Assembly (NCBI GenBank): GCA_949358305.1
Contig: OX442321.1
Coordinates: 436,001 to 496,000, forward strand
Reading direction: 5' to 3'
DNA length: 60,000 nt
DNA from: Strigamia acuminata
Lineage: Eukaryota > Arthropoda > Chilopoda > Geophilomorpha > Linotaeniidae
This document shows positions 38,313 through 51,276 of this stretch, piece by piece. Position 1 is the stretch's first letter, and the number at the start of each line of letters is the position of its first letter. A program made the translations under genes and the position numbers. The notes beneath the pieces are model-generated. The model was not told where the DNA came from. It ran no database searches and saw only the letters and a program-made list of their open reading frames with translations.

Positions 38313-39986
38313 ATGGGTGACTGCCTTAAACTTCTGAAGGAGCGATCGCAAAAACGCCGCGAACTCTTGGCTCAGCAAGTGCGCGAACCAATCCAACGAA
38401 AAATTAATTTTTGTAACTGACATATATCTGTTATAATTGCAGCTCGGCGCCGCCAGTGTCGAAAAATTGAGCGAAGTTCTCGGCAACGAAAATGGCAAGG
38501 AACGGAACAAAGAAGAGTAAGAAAAATTAATTGAATTAAATGAATTAATTGAATAATATCTAAATCAACACTCGTCAGATCTAGTGAGAAGAAGGAAAGC
38601 AAAGACACCGGCGATCGGCCGAAGAAACGGCTGAAGGACGACGAAGACGACGAGGAATACTACGCAACTTACGAATTACCAGAAGCGGAAGAAGATATTT
38701 ACAAAGATTCGAGCACATTTCTTAAAGTGAACGAGTGAACGAAAAAAAAAATGACTGGTCGAACCAAACGTGTTAAATTAATGCATTTCTAACGTTTAGG
38801 GAACGCAAAGTGCCAATCCGCACAACGACTACTGCCAGCATTTCGTTGACACCGGTCAAAGACCCCAGAATTTCATTCGCGATGTCGGTTTAGCGGACAG
38901 ATTCGAGGAATATCCGAAATTACGCGAGTTGATTCGACTCAAAGACGACTTGATATCCACCACTGCCACGCCACCCATGTAAAACTCAACTAAATCATGT
39001 ATGAAATGTTTTGAAAACGTTCGAAAATCCATAGGTATCTGAAATGCGACTTGGAAGCGTTCGACATCCGAGAACTCGGCGGCAAATTCGACGTGATTTT
39101 GGTGGAACCACCTCTGGAAGAGTACCAACGAGCCGCCGGAGTGACGAACACGCAGTTTTGGTCGTGGGAACAAATCATGAAATTGGAAATCGAAGAAGTG
39201 GCCGCGCAACGATCTTTCGTGTTTCTTTGGTGCGGCTCGTCGGAAGGACTCGACCTGGGCCGAAAAGTGATTAACAAATGAAAGAAACAGAGAAACAAAC
39301 TAACGTTCAACTCCCTTTAATCAGTGCCTGCGCAAATGGGGATTCCGTCGTTGCGAAGACATTTGCTGGATCAAAACAAACATCGCGAATCCCGGACATT
39401 CGAAGAACCTCGAGCAGAGACAAGTTTTCCAACGAACCAAAGTAAAATTAATAAATTAAATTAAAATTAAAATTAAATGATATTAAATGAAAATTGTACT
39501 TTGCAGGAACATTGTTTAATGGGGATCAAAGGCACCGTGCGACGCAGCACGGACAGCGACTTCATTCACGCCAACGTGGACATCGATTTGATCATCTCCG
39601 AAGAACCGCAGTACGGCAGCCTGGAGAAACCGGTGGAGATCTTCCACATAATCGAACATTTCTGCCTGGGACGACGTCGCCTGCACGTGTTCGGCCGCGA
39701 CTGCACCATCCGACCCGGCTGGCTCACGGTCGGACCCGACCTCTCCAACAGCAACTTCAACAACGAAACCTACAACATGTATTTCAACAACGGACCGACG
39801 GATTACCTCACAGGATGCACCGAGCGGATCGAAGCTCTGCGCCCCAAGTCGCCGCCGCCGAAAATGAAGGGCGGCGCGGGCTCCGGCGGCGGAGGAGGAC
39901 GCGGTGCGTCAGCGAGAGGAAACAGCGGAGGGCGGGGCCGAGGAGGTTTTTCCGGTCGCGGAAGGGGATCGCACCGAGGCCGATAA
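38313..39986 (+). CDS. METTL14: N6-adenosine methyltransferase non-catalytic subunit METTL14
   Basis: METTL14 pairs with METTL3 to write m6A on mRNA in the nucleus and mainly binds RNA. The exons read [20 protein letters not shown], an acidic linker, then [20 protein letters not shown] and [20 protein letters not shown]. The MT-A70 fold follows with [54 protein letters not shown] and [16 protein letters not shown]. The motif is EPPL rather than DPPW, as in all METTL14 proteins, so it lacks the catalytic signature. The C-terminus is an RGG-type tail ([14 protein letters not shown]) that binds RNA. The length and exon phases match the vertebrate protein. The start at 38313 fits the conserved N-terminal helix. 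Confidence 0.96.
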
Positions 39987-40898
39987 ATAAAATTGAAATT
40001 GAAATAAAAATAAAAATAATAAAAATTCAGGATTTTTTTCTTTTATTCTAAAAATTATGCAATTTTTCTGTACAATTTGTCTTGAAATAATTGGACCATA
40101 AATTATTACTTTTACTAATACACACTTAATGAGTTTTTCAGGTACAAAACAACCAAATAATAAAAGTAAGAACGAAGAAAAGACTATTTTGGAATAGTTT
40201 CGACTACAAACGAGAATGGAAATTGGTCCTTGTTTCAAATTTTTATCATCAATTATCTAATTTGTCATGGCAGTGGCTTACAAACAAACAATAGAACAAA
40301 ACGCAACAAAACGAAAGAAAAAGAACAAAAAAAACACCATGGCAATTGAAGAAATGAGTGAAGGTTTTTCAAAATTCACGTGTAAAATGTACAAAGTCAA
40401 TGATCGTGACGTCATCTAAAAATACAGTTAGAATGGATTTTTTTGTTTCGTTTCCTTTTTTCTTCTCTTTCTCTTCTATACAAAATCGTTAAGCATCTCA
40501 ACTACATGCAAGCAAATTGTCACAATTTCTTAAAAAATAATTCTTCAAAAATGTGTATGAATGAATAATGATAAACCTATTAACGAATAAATATTTTTTT
40601 TTCTTTCCCAATAAAAAAATCGGTTTTTCTCTCCTCCTTTTTCTCTTTTTTCAAATTTAATTCTTTTCCTCCAATTTTTATTAGTTTCTAATATAATTAG
40701 TATTTAAAATGGCGACAAATCAGACCTTCCGTCCCACTGGAATAACGTCGATACAGCGCTTCATCTTAGGGAGAAAAAGTGTTTTGTTTTTGCTTTTAAA
40801 ATTTGCCGTTCTCGGTCACTTCAACACTTGCTCTCTCTCGATTCGGAGTCGAAGAAAACAGTTATTTCAACTTGAGTGTTTGTTCTTGGTTTGTTTTA
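39987..40898. other. Convergent intergenic region, METTL14 to PTEN
   Basis: 3'UTR-like AT-rich sequence with several AATAAA motifs on both strands. No further gene was found. Confidence 0.6.
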
Positions 40899-42633
<1,735 letters not shown>

Positions 42634-43132
42634 CAGATGTGGATTGTTAATGTTCGCATGCAAAATTCTCTTCGCTTTCCCGGCTGACGTAATTTGATGC
42701 ACTCGTAAGGGGTTATCGGTCCGAATACACAAACACAAGCCCATGCAGCATGAGAAAACGATTAAATCGTGTCCTCTATGGCACTCGCACACTCGATTCT
42801 TTTTTTTTTTTTAAATTTCTCCTGTGTCGTACAGAATTGCGTCTGACCTGTCTCGCAGGATGAAGCCATAATGACGCGATAAGTCGGGTCAGGCCCGCGA
42901 CAATACAGTCGCCTGGGAATCACGCGAGCGCCGCAGCACCGTTGCTTCGCTAATTTTGGCGTCAGCTGGCGCTGCAAATCAAATACTACGAATGCTACGT
43001 TTCCCGAGTTCATTAAAACAACAAATTGACAATTTTCCTTTTGCTTTATTTTTTCCATTTATTTCTTTGCGATAAAACTAAACAAACATACGATCTCCAA
43101 ATAAACATTTTCGAAAGTAAATTTAAATACAT
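42634..43132. other. PTEN upstream region
   Basis: The frame stays open for about 50 codons upstream of the PTEN start, without family similarity, so I read it as 5'UTR. The rest shows no gene. Confidence 0.5.
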
Positions 43133-43253
43133 GTATATTATCATTTTAGATGCATGATATGCAGGAAACCAATCGAACCAAATGTAAAACTTTGATTCTT
43201 GATGAACTTAACGGTGATCCATCTTGATCACGTGATGTCCAATGTGTCCAAAC
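43133..43253 (+). pseudogene. Decayed C-terminal exon of the CxxC small-protein family (copy A)
   Basis: After an acceptor TCATTTTAG the frame reads CMICRKPIEPNVKL and then stops early. The near-identical copy at 47324-47444 continues to LLDELNGDLS, so copy A carries a small indel that shifts the frame. The copy ends abruptly at 43253, where it is joined to another duplicated segment. Confidence 0.5.
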
Positions 43254-43620
43254 AGGGAATCCGAGCTCAACTCCTGGTTTGATGGAATGGACTTGATGGA
43301 ATCTCTGTCATGCCGAATGCGATTGCCACCCCAGATCCCACCCGGATAGAGCAAACCAAAATATTAGAAGAGTTGAGAACTTGCAGCCTCGCAAACCTCC
43401 AAAAGGAAACAAAAAATGAAAGAAATAGAACAGATTCGCACTTGACTAGAATTGCAGAATGAAAAATGTATAAAACATGATATAAAACAATGAATGTTGT
43501 AAGAAATAATATTTGATTTCTTCTTTCCAGAATCGTCGTCATTGGAAAGCTCCCTGATCGCATCGCAGCCAATCGTATTGTAAATCGTCGCTGAACCAAG
43601 AGGAAAACCCAACCCTAAAT
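43254..43620 (+). pseudogene. Degenerate copy of the 84-residue frame at 50664
   Basis: It is strongly similar over about 350 bp to 50720-51090, including the words SELNSW, EELRTC and LANLQKET in shifted frames. Small insertions break the frame and no start codon is present. It is a non-functional duplicate. Confidence 0.55.
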
Positions 43621-43653
43621 CCATCATACATCACATCTATCACATTCATCATA

Positions 43654-44422
43654 CAGGGTGTCCTGCCGAACACCTACCAGGTAAATTATTTCACAATCAT
43701 GTAAATTAAAAAATACTTTTGATTATGAATTTAAGAAAATGACATGTGACGAATTCAATGAAACATGTTAAATTCATGTGACATTGTTGCATCACTGTTT
43801 TGCAACTCGTAACTTTTAAACCAACAATGCTACGCAAAAAATGTGAATTGCAAAGTTGTAAAGAACCATCTAATTAGTCTAGAACTGTTCTTAAAAAAAT
43901 TATTTCTTACTGAAAAGTTTTGAGAAAAAAAGGTTTGAAATGTTAGTCTACTCAGCTTTGTAGTCTAAAACTATCATGTGAAATGTATTTCCAAAATAAA
44001 TTATTTCTTTTCTTTTGTGTTTCCTCTCTTCTACTTACAAGTATGACCCAATAAAGTGTCCTAATTGAGGATTAGCTAAGTTGCTTCAATAGTTTTAAGT
44101 TACAAAGGTGAGTTACAAAGCTGAGTAGACTAACATTTCAAACCTTTTTTTCTCAAAACTTTTCAGTAAGAAATAATTTTTTTAAGAACAGTTCTAGACT
44201 AATTAGATGGTTCTCTACAACTTTGCAACTGACATTTTTTGCGTAGCATTGTTGGTTTAAAAGTTACGAGTTGCAAAACAGTGATGCAACAATGTCACAT
44301 TAGTTTAACATGTTTCATTGAATTTGTCACACGTCATTTACTTAAATTCATAATCAAAAGTATTTTTAAATTTACATGATTGTGAAATAATTCACCTGGT
44401 AGGTGTTCGGCAGGACACCCTG
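43654..44422. mobile_element. Foldback MITE, Tc1/mariner-like, with about 320-bp inverted arms
   Basis: The left arm begins CAGGGTGTCCTGCCGAACAC and the right arm is its reverse complement, ending GTGTTCGGCAGGACACCCTG. The arms pair with few mismatches over roughly 320 bp (to about 43975, and from about 44090), leaving a loop of about 115 bp. A TA dinucleotide flanks each end (43652-43653 and 44423-44424), as for Tc1/mariner-type insertion. There is no coding capacity. Confidence 0.88.
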
Positions 44423-44746
44423 TATATTAACCAACCTAACCTAACAAGTAACAAGTAAGTTCCATTTATCTATGCCATTCCCCCACGCCAGCCGGATGCA
44501 TACATAATGGCCAAATCCAATAAGATTAAATCTCTTGGATTTGGAATCCGAACGTGTGTGTGTAACCGAAATAAAAAGGCCAGCTTTCTTTCTCAGTGCT
44601 AAACGTCGTATGCTCTTTTTAGCTCTTTAGCTCTTTTAGCTAAAGTAAACAAATAGAATGAATTCAACTTAGCCAAGTGTGCAATTTCGTGCAATTTTGT
44701 ATAATTTCTCTAGGGAGTAAAGGATAATCAATTCGTATCGAAATTC

Positions 44747-45084
44747 CATACTGGGAGAAAAAGAGAGATAGAAAAAGGTGTAAAAGCATCAAACACATCT
44801 TACAACATTTTTTAACAACGAAAAAAGTGTTTAAAAGGTGTAACTGGGCATGAATAAAATGTGTAAAAACGGTGTAAAAAATACTATACAATACGATGCA
44901 CCATAAGGATATAAATTTACACCACCACATTTGAAAATACCATCAAGGAGTAAACTTGAGCCCAAGGGTGTTTCGTGAAATAAAGGTGTTATATTTACAC
45001 CTTAATGGTGTAATTTAACCCCAAAAAGGTGTCTAAATAAGGACAATAAGTAGGGACATCCAAAGCTTTATTTCACCCAGTGTA
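44747..45084. mobile_element. Possible MITE with CTGGGNGAAA ends
   Basis: The left end ACTGGGAGAAAAAGAG and the right end (complement of ACTGGGTGAAATAAAG) form short imperfect inverted repeats. The interior is full of GGTGTAA/TTACACC words. Target duplications are unclear. A related GGTGTAA-rich remnant lies near 46826-46870. Confidence 0.4.
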
Positions 45085-45284
45085 CAATCTGTTTTCAGTA
45101 TGTATACAAACAAAATTTTGTCATCATTTTCCCCAATTCTCCAGCTTTGCGGTAAACGCATTGTTGTCGCTAGCATCTACTATACGTTCCGGTTACGTTC
45201 TGAATACGTAATCCCGTGGTAAATAAACATGCCATCTCATTTTAGATTTCATTCTTCTCTCGTAATCCAAGTACAGTTCGCAAC

Positions 45285-46577
45285 ATGCCAGTCCGGAAAT
45301 CAGCGCTTAGTCTAGAGCAATTGTGTTTGCAAATGGTTTGCACTCATTTCGATAGTTTTCAAACACAACTGGCGAAGCAACCTTCGGTAATTATTTCCAA
45401 CGTATATCAATGTCTTCGTAAAAAATTTGACTACAGAACACGCGTGGATTCTAAGGTTTTCATCCATCCTGACACCAAATCATTACATACGTTCAACATG
45501 TTCAAACAGCCCATGTATCCTTTTCTATTAGATCAAATTAGACAAAAATGTAGGAACCTTTTACATTTAGACCTGATGTTCGATGAGAAAATTCCACCTG
45601 AATATATGGTTGAACTGTTTCAGCAATTGCCTCAGCTTCAGTGGTTCAGGTCTGATGGAGTAGAATGCTCGGATGAAGTTCTAGCAGCAATTGGTAAATA
45701 TTGTTTACAATTACGACATCTGGACTTACTCTACTGCAAAAATGTGACTGACGATGGGCTCCGCGTTTTAAGTGATTGCAAGAAATTGCAATACTTGGAT
45801 ATTTACTGGAGTCCTGTCACAGCCGAGGGCTGTTTTGACATTCTAAACCAACTGCCTATTTTAAAAACGTTTCGACACCGATGCTGGACAGATTTATTTA
45901 CTATGTTAAAACAACAATTTAAATTAGAGAAAATATCATTGCGTACTTATTCCATCGAACACTTTGACCACCTTGCATTTGCGACCAATACTGAAGATAT
46001 CACCATTCTGACCACCATTTTCCCAAATTTATCCAGCCTAGAGTTATATTCATCGACGAGATTGGATTTAAATTTTCTGTTGGCGCGGGCAAAACGATTA
46101 ACTAGTCTAATACTCGATGGTTTTGAATTAGTTAATGTTAGATTGATTAATTATTATTGCCCACAGTTAGAATATTTTATATTACGCGATTGTTCGATTT
46201 TGAACACTGAAAATATGGATGATTTACCTAACTATTCGTTCAAAAACCTATATCGTCTGGGCATAGCATCTGAACAGATTACCGAATCGCAGATGAAAGT
46301 GTTGATTCTACAAAGTCCGAATTTAAACCATTTAACTCTCTCATTTTGTGAAACACTTACTGAACTAGATGAATTGATTGCACTTAAAAATCTAAAATAT
46401 TTAAATTTTTATTTCTGTAGTTCAATTAATCAAGGGATGATCATCAAGTTATTAGAAATGCAAAATTCAATTAAGTTTTTAAGACTACTAGAATGTTTAA
46501 ATTTTTCAAATTATGAAGAAATTATGACTTACATAAAATCTAAAAACTTGTGTGTGAAGTTTGAATGTGAAGACTGA
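45285..46577 (+). CDS. Intronless LRR protein with N-terminal BC-box-like motif
   Basis: One uninterrupted frame encodes 430 residues. Residues 8-17, SLEQLCLQMV, fit the Elongin B/C-binding BC-box ([AST]LxxxCxxx[ILV]) seen in Cul2 substrate receptors such as ZYG11/ZER1-type LRR proteins. From about residue 85 to the end run cysteine-containing leucine-rich repeats, for example LRHLDLLYCKNVTDDGLRVL, LQYLDIYWSPVTAEGCFDIL and LTSLILDGFELVNVRLIN. The likely role is substrate recognition for a ubiquitin ligase in the cytoplasm or nucleus, inferred from this layout. No cullin box is obvious. Lack of introns among intron-rich neighbours suggests a retrocopied or expanded lineage-specific family. A 5'-truncated copy lies at 48659-49675. 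Confidence 0.8.
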   Translation: MPVRKSALSLEQLCLQMVCTHFDSFQTQLAKQPSVIISNVYQCLRKKFDYRTRVDSKVFIHPDTKSLHTFNMFKQPMYPFLLDQIRQKCRNLLHLDLMFDEKIPPEYMVELFQQLPQLQWFRSDGVECSDEVLAAIGKYCLQLRHLDLLYCKNVTDDGLRVLSDCKKLQYLDIYWSPVTAEGCFDILNQLPILKTFRHRCWTDLFTMLKQQFKLEKISLRTYSIEHFDHLAFATNTEDITILTTIFPNLSSLELYSSTRLDLNFLLARAKRLTSLILDGFELVNVRLINYYCPQLEYFILRDCSILNTENMDDLPNYSFKNLYRLGIASEQITESQMKVLILQSPNLNHLTLSFCETLTELDELIALKNLKYLNFYFCSSINQGMIIKLLEMQNSIKFLRLLECLNFSNYEEIMTYIKSKNLCVKFECED

Positions 46578-47323
46578 ATTTTTAACAATGGTAAATAAAA
46601 TAAAGAATTTAAAAATAATAGCACTTTTTCTAGTAAGTTGTGTGGTTGGTGTTTGTTGTGTTCTTACTTGGCATAAAGTTTATAGAAAAAGATAAAATCT
46701 ATTATCTGTCCTTGGAAATGCCATGTTTGACTTGTGTTAAACGAGGAGAAATACAAAATGTTACACTTTTACAGGCATACACTTTGCAGGTGTCATGATA
46801 CACTCTTTGATGGCATTTTTAAAAGGTGTAAATTTATATCCCTACGAACTAATTTTACACCTTGATGTAAATAAAGAGATGCAGAAAAAATAAAAATAGT
46901 AGCCTATTCCAAAGAGAAATACGTTCTCTTTTGTTAATAAAACTTATAAATTAATTTTTAATTTTTACCTACACTCAGATACTTGCATGTTTTGTGCTTT
47001 GTAGGAAAAAAAAGGCTGTATTCAATATTAAAAAAAAAATACTTTTTAATGGATTTTTGTTATTAATTGTACCCTTTATAAACTGTACTTTAAAACTAAA
47101 CATCTGACAGGATACGCGGGTTTGCTAGTTCTAGTTTAACTTTATTCTTGTCGAAAACAAGAATGCAATTGATCAGTGTTTCCTGACAAATCTAATTATG
47201 TAATTTCACCTCTCATCATGCTTTAGAGAAAAACGCTTTTTTGAATAAATCATCACTTGGAATAAAATTTTATTATCAATGTATTTTATTATTTTATTAA
47301 AAATAATTCAAGGTATATTAAAA
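46578..47323. other. Intergenic region downstream of the LRR gene
   Basis: The first part (AATAAAATAAAGAATTT and the following 250 bp) is duplicated after the truncated LRR copy at 49693. GATACGCGGGTTTGCTAGTT near 47110 looks like the end of a dispersed repeat. No gene is visible. Confidence 0.5.
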
Positions 47324-47444
47324 GTATATTATCATTTTAGATGCATGACGTGCAGGAAACCAATCGAACCAAATGTAAAACTTTCATTGCTTGATGAACT
47401 TAACGGTGATCTATCTTGATCACTTGATGTCCAATGTGTCCAAA
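47324..47444 (+). pseudogene. Isolated CxxC C-terminal exon (copy B)
   Basis: Acceptor ATCATTTTAG is followed by CMTCRKPIEPNVKLSLLDEL-NGDLS and a TGA. It enters in the same phase as the second exon of the small gene at 47913, which also begins with CxxC, so it is probably the last exon of a lost paralog. No upstream exon was found. Confidence 0.4.
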
Positions 47445-47912
47445 CGCTATAGTGTTGGAATAATAAATGGCACAGGTTAATAAACTTTAGCAAAAAATTG
47501 GAAATGTTGGTGACACCAGGTTTAGCTATCGCAAAACGATTTTGAAGTCACCGGATTGGCTGCGATCAAAATCGCAGACGTATTCTGCGATCGCTTGGAC
47601 TAAAAATTAATCGGTTTTAGCCAATCTGACGCACAAATTGAAGTTTCCGACTTCGGCGCACAGGCCTAGATCAAACACTCATCTCACTCCCATCAGACCT
47701 TCCATCAATGTCTAAAAACGACGAAAATTAAAATTTAAAAATATAAAAATTAAAATTGTATACCTGGCTAGCGATTTTACAAACACAGCTGTGATTTGTT
47801 GGATGGTGGAGTCTGGTGTCGGCGCTAGGGATTCCTGCAGCACAAGGATTCCTGTAGCGCCTGCAGTTTGGAAAATCGCCGGCAATAGATGACGCTGCCG
47901 TAGTTGTGAAAA

Positions 47913-48382
47913 ATGGCTGAAAACATGAACGCTAAAGAGATGAACGCTAAAGAGATGAACGCTGACGACATGTACGCTGAAGCAATGGCTAAAGTTTTCA
48001 AGAAATTCAAAGATATGAGAAGAGCTCTCGATAACGAATTAAACCTAATCAGAATCAGGATCTTCGTCAGTGCTATGATGTTCGACACCCCAAGACATAT
48101 GCCGTTCATCAACCATATTCTGCTTGAATGTGTCAGTAAAAGTGCATTTGAGCTAGAGATAATAAAGAGGTTGACGAATATCCATCGAGCAGAGGTATAC
48201 CGATTTCGCCAAAATGTAGTGTAAGCTAAATCATTTGGTTTTTTTTTAAAAATATTTTTAAAAATTAATTCCCTTTTAGATGTTTAGCCTGTCAACGTGA
48301 ATTAACGACTGTAGATGAACTGCCCGTGCACTATAATGACAATCACATGCCAACGACCATTGCATATGTGGCAAAATTATAG
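47913..48382 (+). CDS. Small two-exon protein ending in a CxxC zinc-ribbon-like motif
   Basis: Exon 1 (47913-48220) and exon 2 (48280-48382) join across GTAAGC/TTTTAG in phase 2 to 136 residues. The N-terminus repeats NAKEM three times (MAENMNAKEMNAKEMNADDM). A helical, charged middle follows (KVFKKFKDMRRALDNELNLI, FINHILLECVSKSAFELEII), then NVVCLACQRELTTVDELPVH and the end IAYVAKL. The CxxC plus a later His-containing stretch could make part of a zinc site, but only two cysteines and few histidines are present. The correct phase, strong splice sites and preserved frame argue for a real gene. It lies in a locally duplicated region with related exons at 43133 and 47324. The family is unknown to me. 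Confidence 0.55.
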
Positions 48383-48658
48383 GCAAGGTAAACAATTTTA
48401 ATTTTTATATTTTAAAATTTTAATTTTCCTCGTTTTTAGACATTGATGGAAAGTCTGATAGGGGTGAGATGGGTGTTCGATCTGCAGCCTATAGATAATC
48501 ATGAAAATTGATGTGTTTTTTCCTGATTGCTACTTCATTCTTGAAACTAAATCGATTTCTACAGAGTTATTTGTTGTTTATTGTTTATGCGAAAAAATTT
48601 GGTTACTTGTTACTGTCATCCAGAGTATTTGGAGCGAAAACGATGACTAAACCTAACA

Positions 48659-49675
48659 GTGTTTGTTAAGTGCATTTATCATTATTCAACCCACTACATA
48701 ACATTTTTCAAGTCTCATTTATGGGAATGCACGGATAAAGTTCTAGCTTCAATTAGTAAAAATTGTTTACAATTACAACATCTGAGCGTATTCTGCTGCC
48801 CAAATGTGACTGATGATGTGACTGATGATGGGCTCCGCTTATTAAGTAATTGCAAGAAGTTGGAGTATTTGGATATTTTCGCAGCTTCGGTCACAGCCGA
48901 GGGCTGTTTTGACATTCTAAACCAACTGCCTCTTTTAAAATTTTTTAGACACCTACGCTGGAATGATCTATTTGATCTGTTAATACATCAATCCAAATTT
49001 GAAAAAATATCATTGCGTACGTATTCCATCGAAGGCGGCTTTCTGGACTTTGAAAACCAAGTATTTGCAAGAAGTACTGAAGATATCGCCATTCTGACCA
49101 CTACTTTTCCAAATTTATCCAGCCTAAGGTTAGATGCATCGATGAGTCTAGATTTAAATTTTCTGTTGGCGCGGACACAACGATTAACTAGTCTAACACT
49201 TGATGGTTTTGAATTAGTTAATGTTAGACTGATTAATTATTATTGCCCACAGTTAGAATATTTTCTGTTACGCGGATGTTCGATTTTGAACACTGAAAAT
49301 ATGGATCATTTACCTAAGCAATCATTCAAAAAACTATATCATCTGGACATATCATGTGAACATATTGCTGACTCACAGATAAAAATGTTAATTCTACAAA
49401 GTCCAAATTTAAATCATTTAACTATTAAAAAGTGTGGAACACTTACTGAACTAGATGAATTGAAGGCACTTAAAGATCTAAAAAGTGTAGAATTTAAATT
49501 TTGTCATTCAGTTAATCGAAGAATGATCATCAAGTTATTAGAAATGCGAAATCCATTGAAGTCTTTAAAAATATTTTATTGTTTAAATATCAATTTGTCA
49601 GTTTGTGAAAACATTAACACTTACATAAAAACTAAGAACTTGTGTTTGAAGTTTGAATATCGTGGACAGTGGTAA
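48659..49675 (+). pseudogene. 5'-truncated copy of the LRR gene
   Basis: Similarity to the intact LRR gene starts at about 48706 (KSHLWECTDKVLASISKNCL) and runs to the stop (GQW, 49675). The first 120 or so residues, including the BC-box, are missing. No in-frame ATG lies before the LRRs; the first internal Met is about halfway. The remaining repeats are open and substitutions are mostly moderate, with a 12-bp tandem duplication (TDDVTDDG). Either a spliced upstream exon supplies a start, or it is a recent pseudogene. The downstream flank is duplicated as well. Confidence 0.65.
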
Positions 49676-50082
49676 GTTTCAATATTTTTCACAATGGTAA
49701 ATAAAATAAAGAATTTAAAAATAATAGCACTTTTTCCAATGAGGTTGATGTGATTGTCCAAATTTGATAAAGAGCACTCGTTTCAACGAAACACGAAAAT
49801 AACACGTCTTTACTTCTTGAAAAGTTTTACAACAATTAACAATCTCGCACATAACCTGCTAGCAACATTCAACTTATGTTAAAACGATAAAAACTCATGA
49901 CAATTTGTAACAATAAACTCTAACAGATGTCTGTTGTGTTCTTGCTTGGCATTAAGTTTGATTTTGTGTCTGCTGTTTGTAAGAAAAGATAAGATAATAG
50001 GTCTGTCCTTGGAAATGCCATGAAGAGAAATAGAAGTGTTACACTTTTATAGGCATACTCTTTGATTCGCTCCAACACCCTA

Positions 50083-50316
50083 CTATACTCTTTCCGCACT
50101 CAAGAGGAGCCCTGGAATGTTGGCTCCCATTGGCCTAGTCTGTTTACTCAGAACTGTATATAGTTATAGTTGAAGTTCTACTACAAGGAAAAGTAGTTCC
50201 CTATAATGCATTTCTGGTGTTTTGGGTCTTTTTTTATGTATCACTACACAAGTGATATGGCTTGGCCAATGGGAGCCAAGATTCCAGGGCTCCTCTTGAG
50301 TGCGGAAAAAGTATAG
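50083..50316. mobile_element. 234-bp MITE with 53-bp inverted repeats
   Basis: The left arm (50083-50135) starts CTATACTCTTTCCGCACTCA and the right arm (50264-50316) is its reverse complement with two mismatches. TA dinucleotides flank both ends (50081-50082 and 50317-50318). It is non-coding. It inserted just downstream of the duplicated tail of the truncated LRR copy. Confidence 0.88.
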
Positions 50317-50318
50317 TA

Positions 50319-50621
50319 ATTAATTAACAACGACCAACAACAACAAAGTTGTAAAGCTTTTTCAATAAACTTTAGCAAAAAATCGTGCGGCAGATTTGTT
50401 GAGGTGTGCTTGACCGTGAGCAGTTCCTCGTCATTCTCGTCCGGACAGCGAACATCTTGGTCGTCAACTTTTCCCTCATTCGGACACCAGGCTTTCGCTT
50501 TCGCCTTTGACGCCACCAATTGTGTAGATGACGCTAGTGTAAGAAGTGCTAGTGCTAATCCAGCATCCAATCTGATGCTAATCCCAATTGTTGTATTTAA
50601 TTCGAATAAAACACTTGTCAA
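50319..50621 (-). other. Open frame with leader-like and Cys segments, weak
   Basis: The minus-strand frame reads RLDAGLALALLTLASSTQLV, then AWCPNEGKVDDQDVRCPDEN and a charged tail, and runs into the MITE. It has no ATG. It may be an exon of a decayed secreted-protein gene within the duplicated region. No family is assigned. Confidence 0.25.
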
Positions 50622-50663
50622 TCTAAATCGATATTCTCAACAATCTCAGCAGAAACTTAATTC

Positions 50664-50918
50664 ATGTTAATATTTAGTAACTTGATGGTTGAGCAGCCAT
50701 ACGACAAGATAAACAGGAGATCCGAGCTCAACTCCTGGCTTGATGGATGCGATGAAATCTCTGTCATGCCGATTGCGATTGCCATCCCAGATCCCACCCG
50801 GGCAGAGCAAACCAAAATATTAGAAGAGTTGAGGACTTGCAGACTCGCAAACCTCCAAAAGGAAACACAAAATGAAAGAAATAGAACAGATTCGCACTTG
50901 ACTAGAATTGCAGAGTGA
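50664..50918 (+). CDS. 84-residue uncharacterised open frame
   Basis: The frame starts at an ATG (MLIFSNLMVEQPYDKINRRS), continues ELNSWLDGCDEISVMPIAIA and ends ERNRTDSHLTRIAE. The second half is predicted helical and charged. It may be a stand-alone small protein or the last exon of a larger gene. The degenerate copy at 43254 shows the segment was duplicated locally. No function is recognised. Confidence 0.35.
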   Translation: MLIFSNLMVEQPYDKINRRSELNSWLDGCDEISVMPIAIAIPDPTRAEQTKILEELRTCRLANLQKETQNERNRTDSHLTRIAE

Positions 50919-51051
50919 AAAATATATAAAACATTAAATGTTGTAAGATTAAATTTACATAAGATAAATAAATAATATGGAGTATTTGATCTCTTCTTTC
51001 CAAACTCGTCGGCATTGGAAAGCTCCGCAGCCATTCGTATTGTAAATAGAA

Positions 51052-51276
51052 ATGCGTCTAAGACCCCGCAATCAACTCGTCGCTGAACCAAGCCGAAAAC
51101 ACAACCCGACAGGAGCGCGCGATCAAACGATTACCCGTCAACCTCCGAAATTCGAACGATGGACGCCTAAATCCATCACTCGCGTCCCCTCGCCGCTCAA
51201 CCAACCGAGCGGAATGTTCGTCCTCTCCACCACTGCGCCCAATCCCAAAATTACATTGACCAATACCAGTACCTAA
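51052..51276 (+). other. 74-residue basic proline-rich open frame, doubtful
   Basis: An ATG opens MRLRPRNQLVAEPSRKHNPT and the frame ends ITLTNTST. It follows the 84-residue frame in the duplicated block. The composition is basic and Pro/Thr-rich, with no family seen. Part of it is deleted in the other copy near 43590. Confidence 0.25.
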
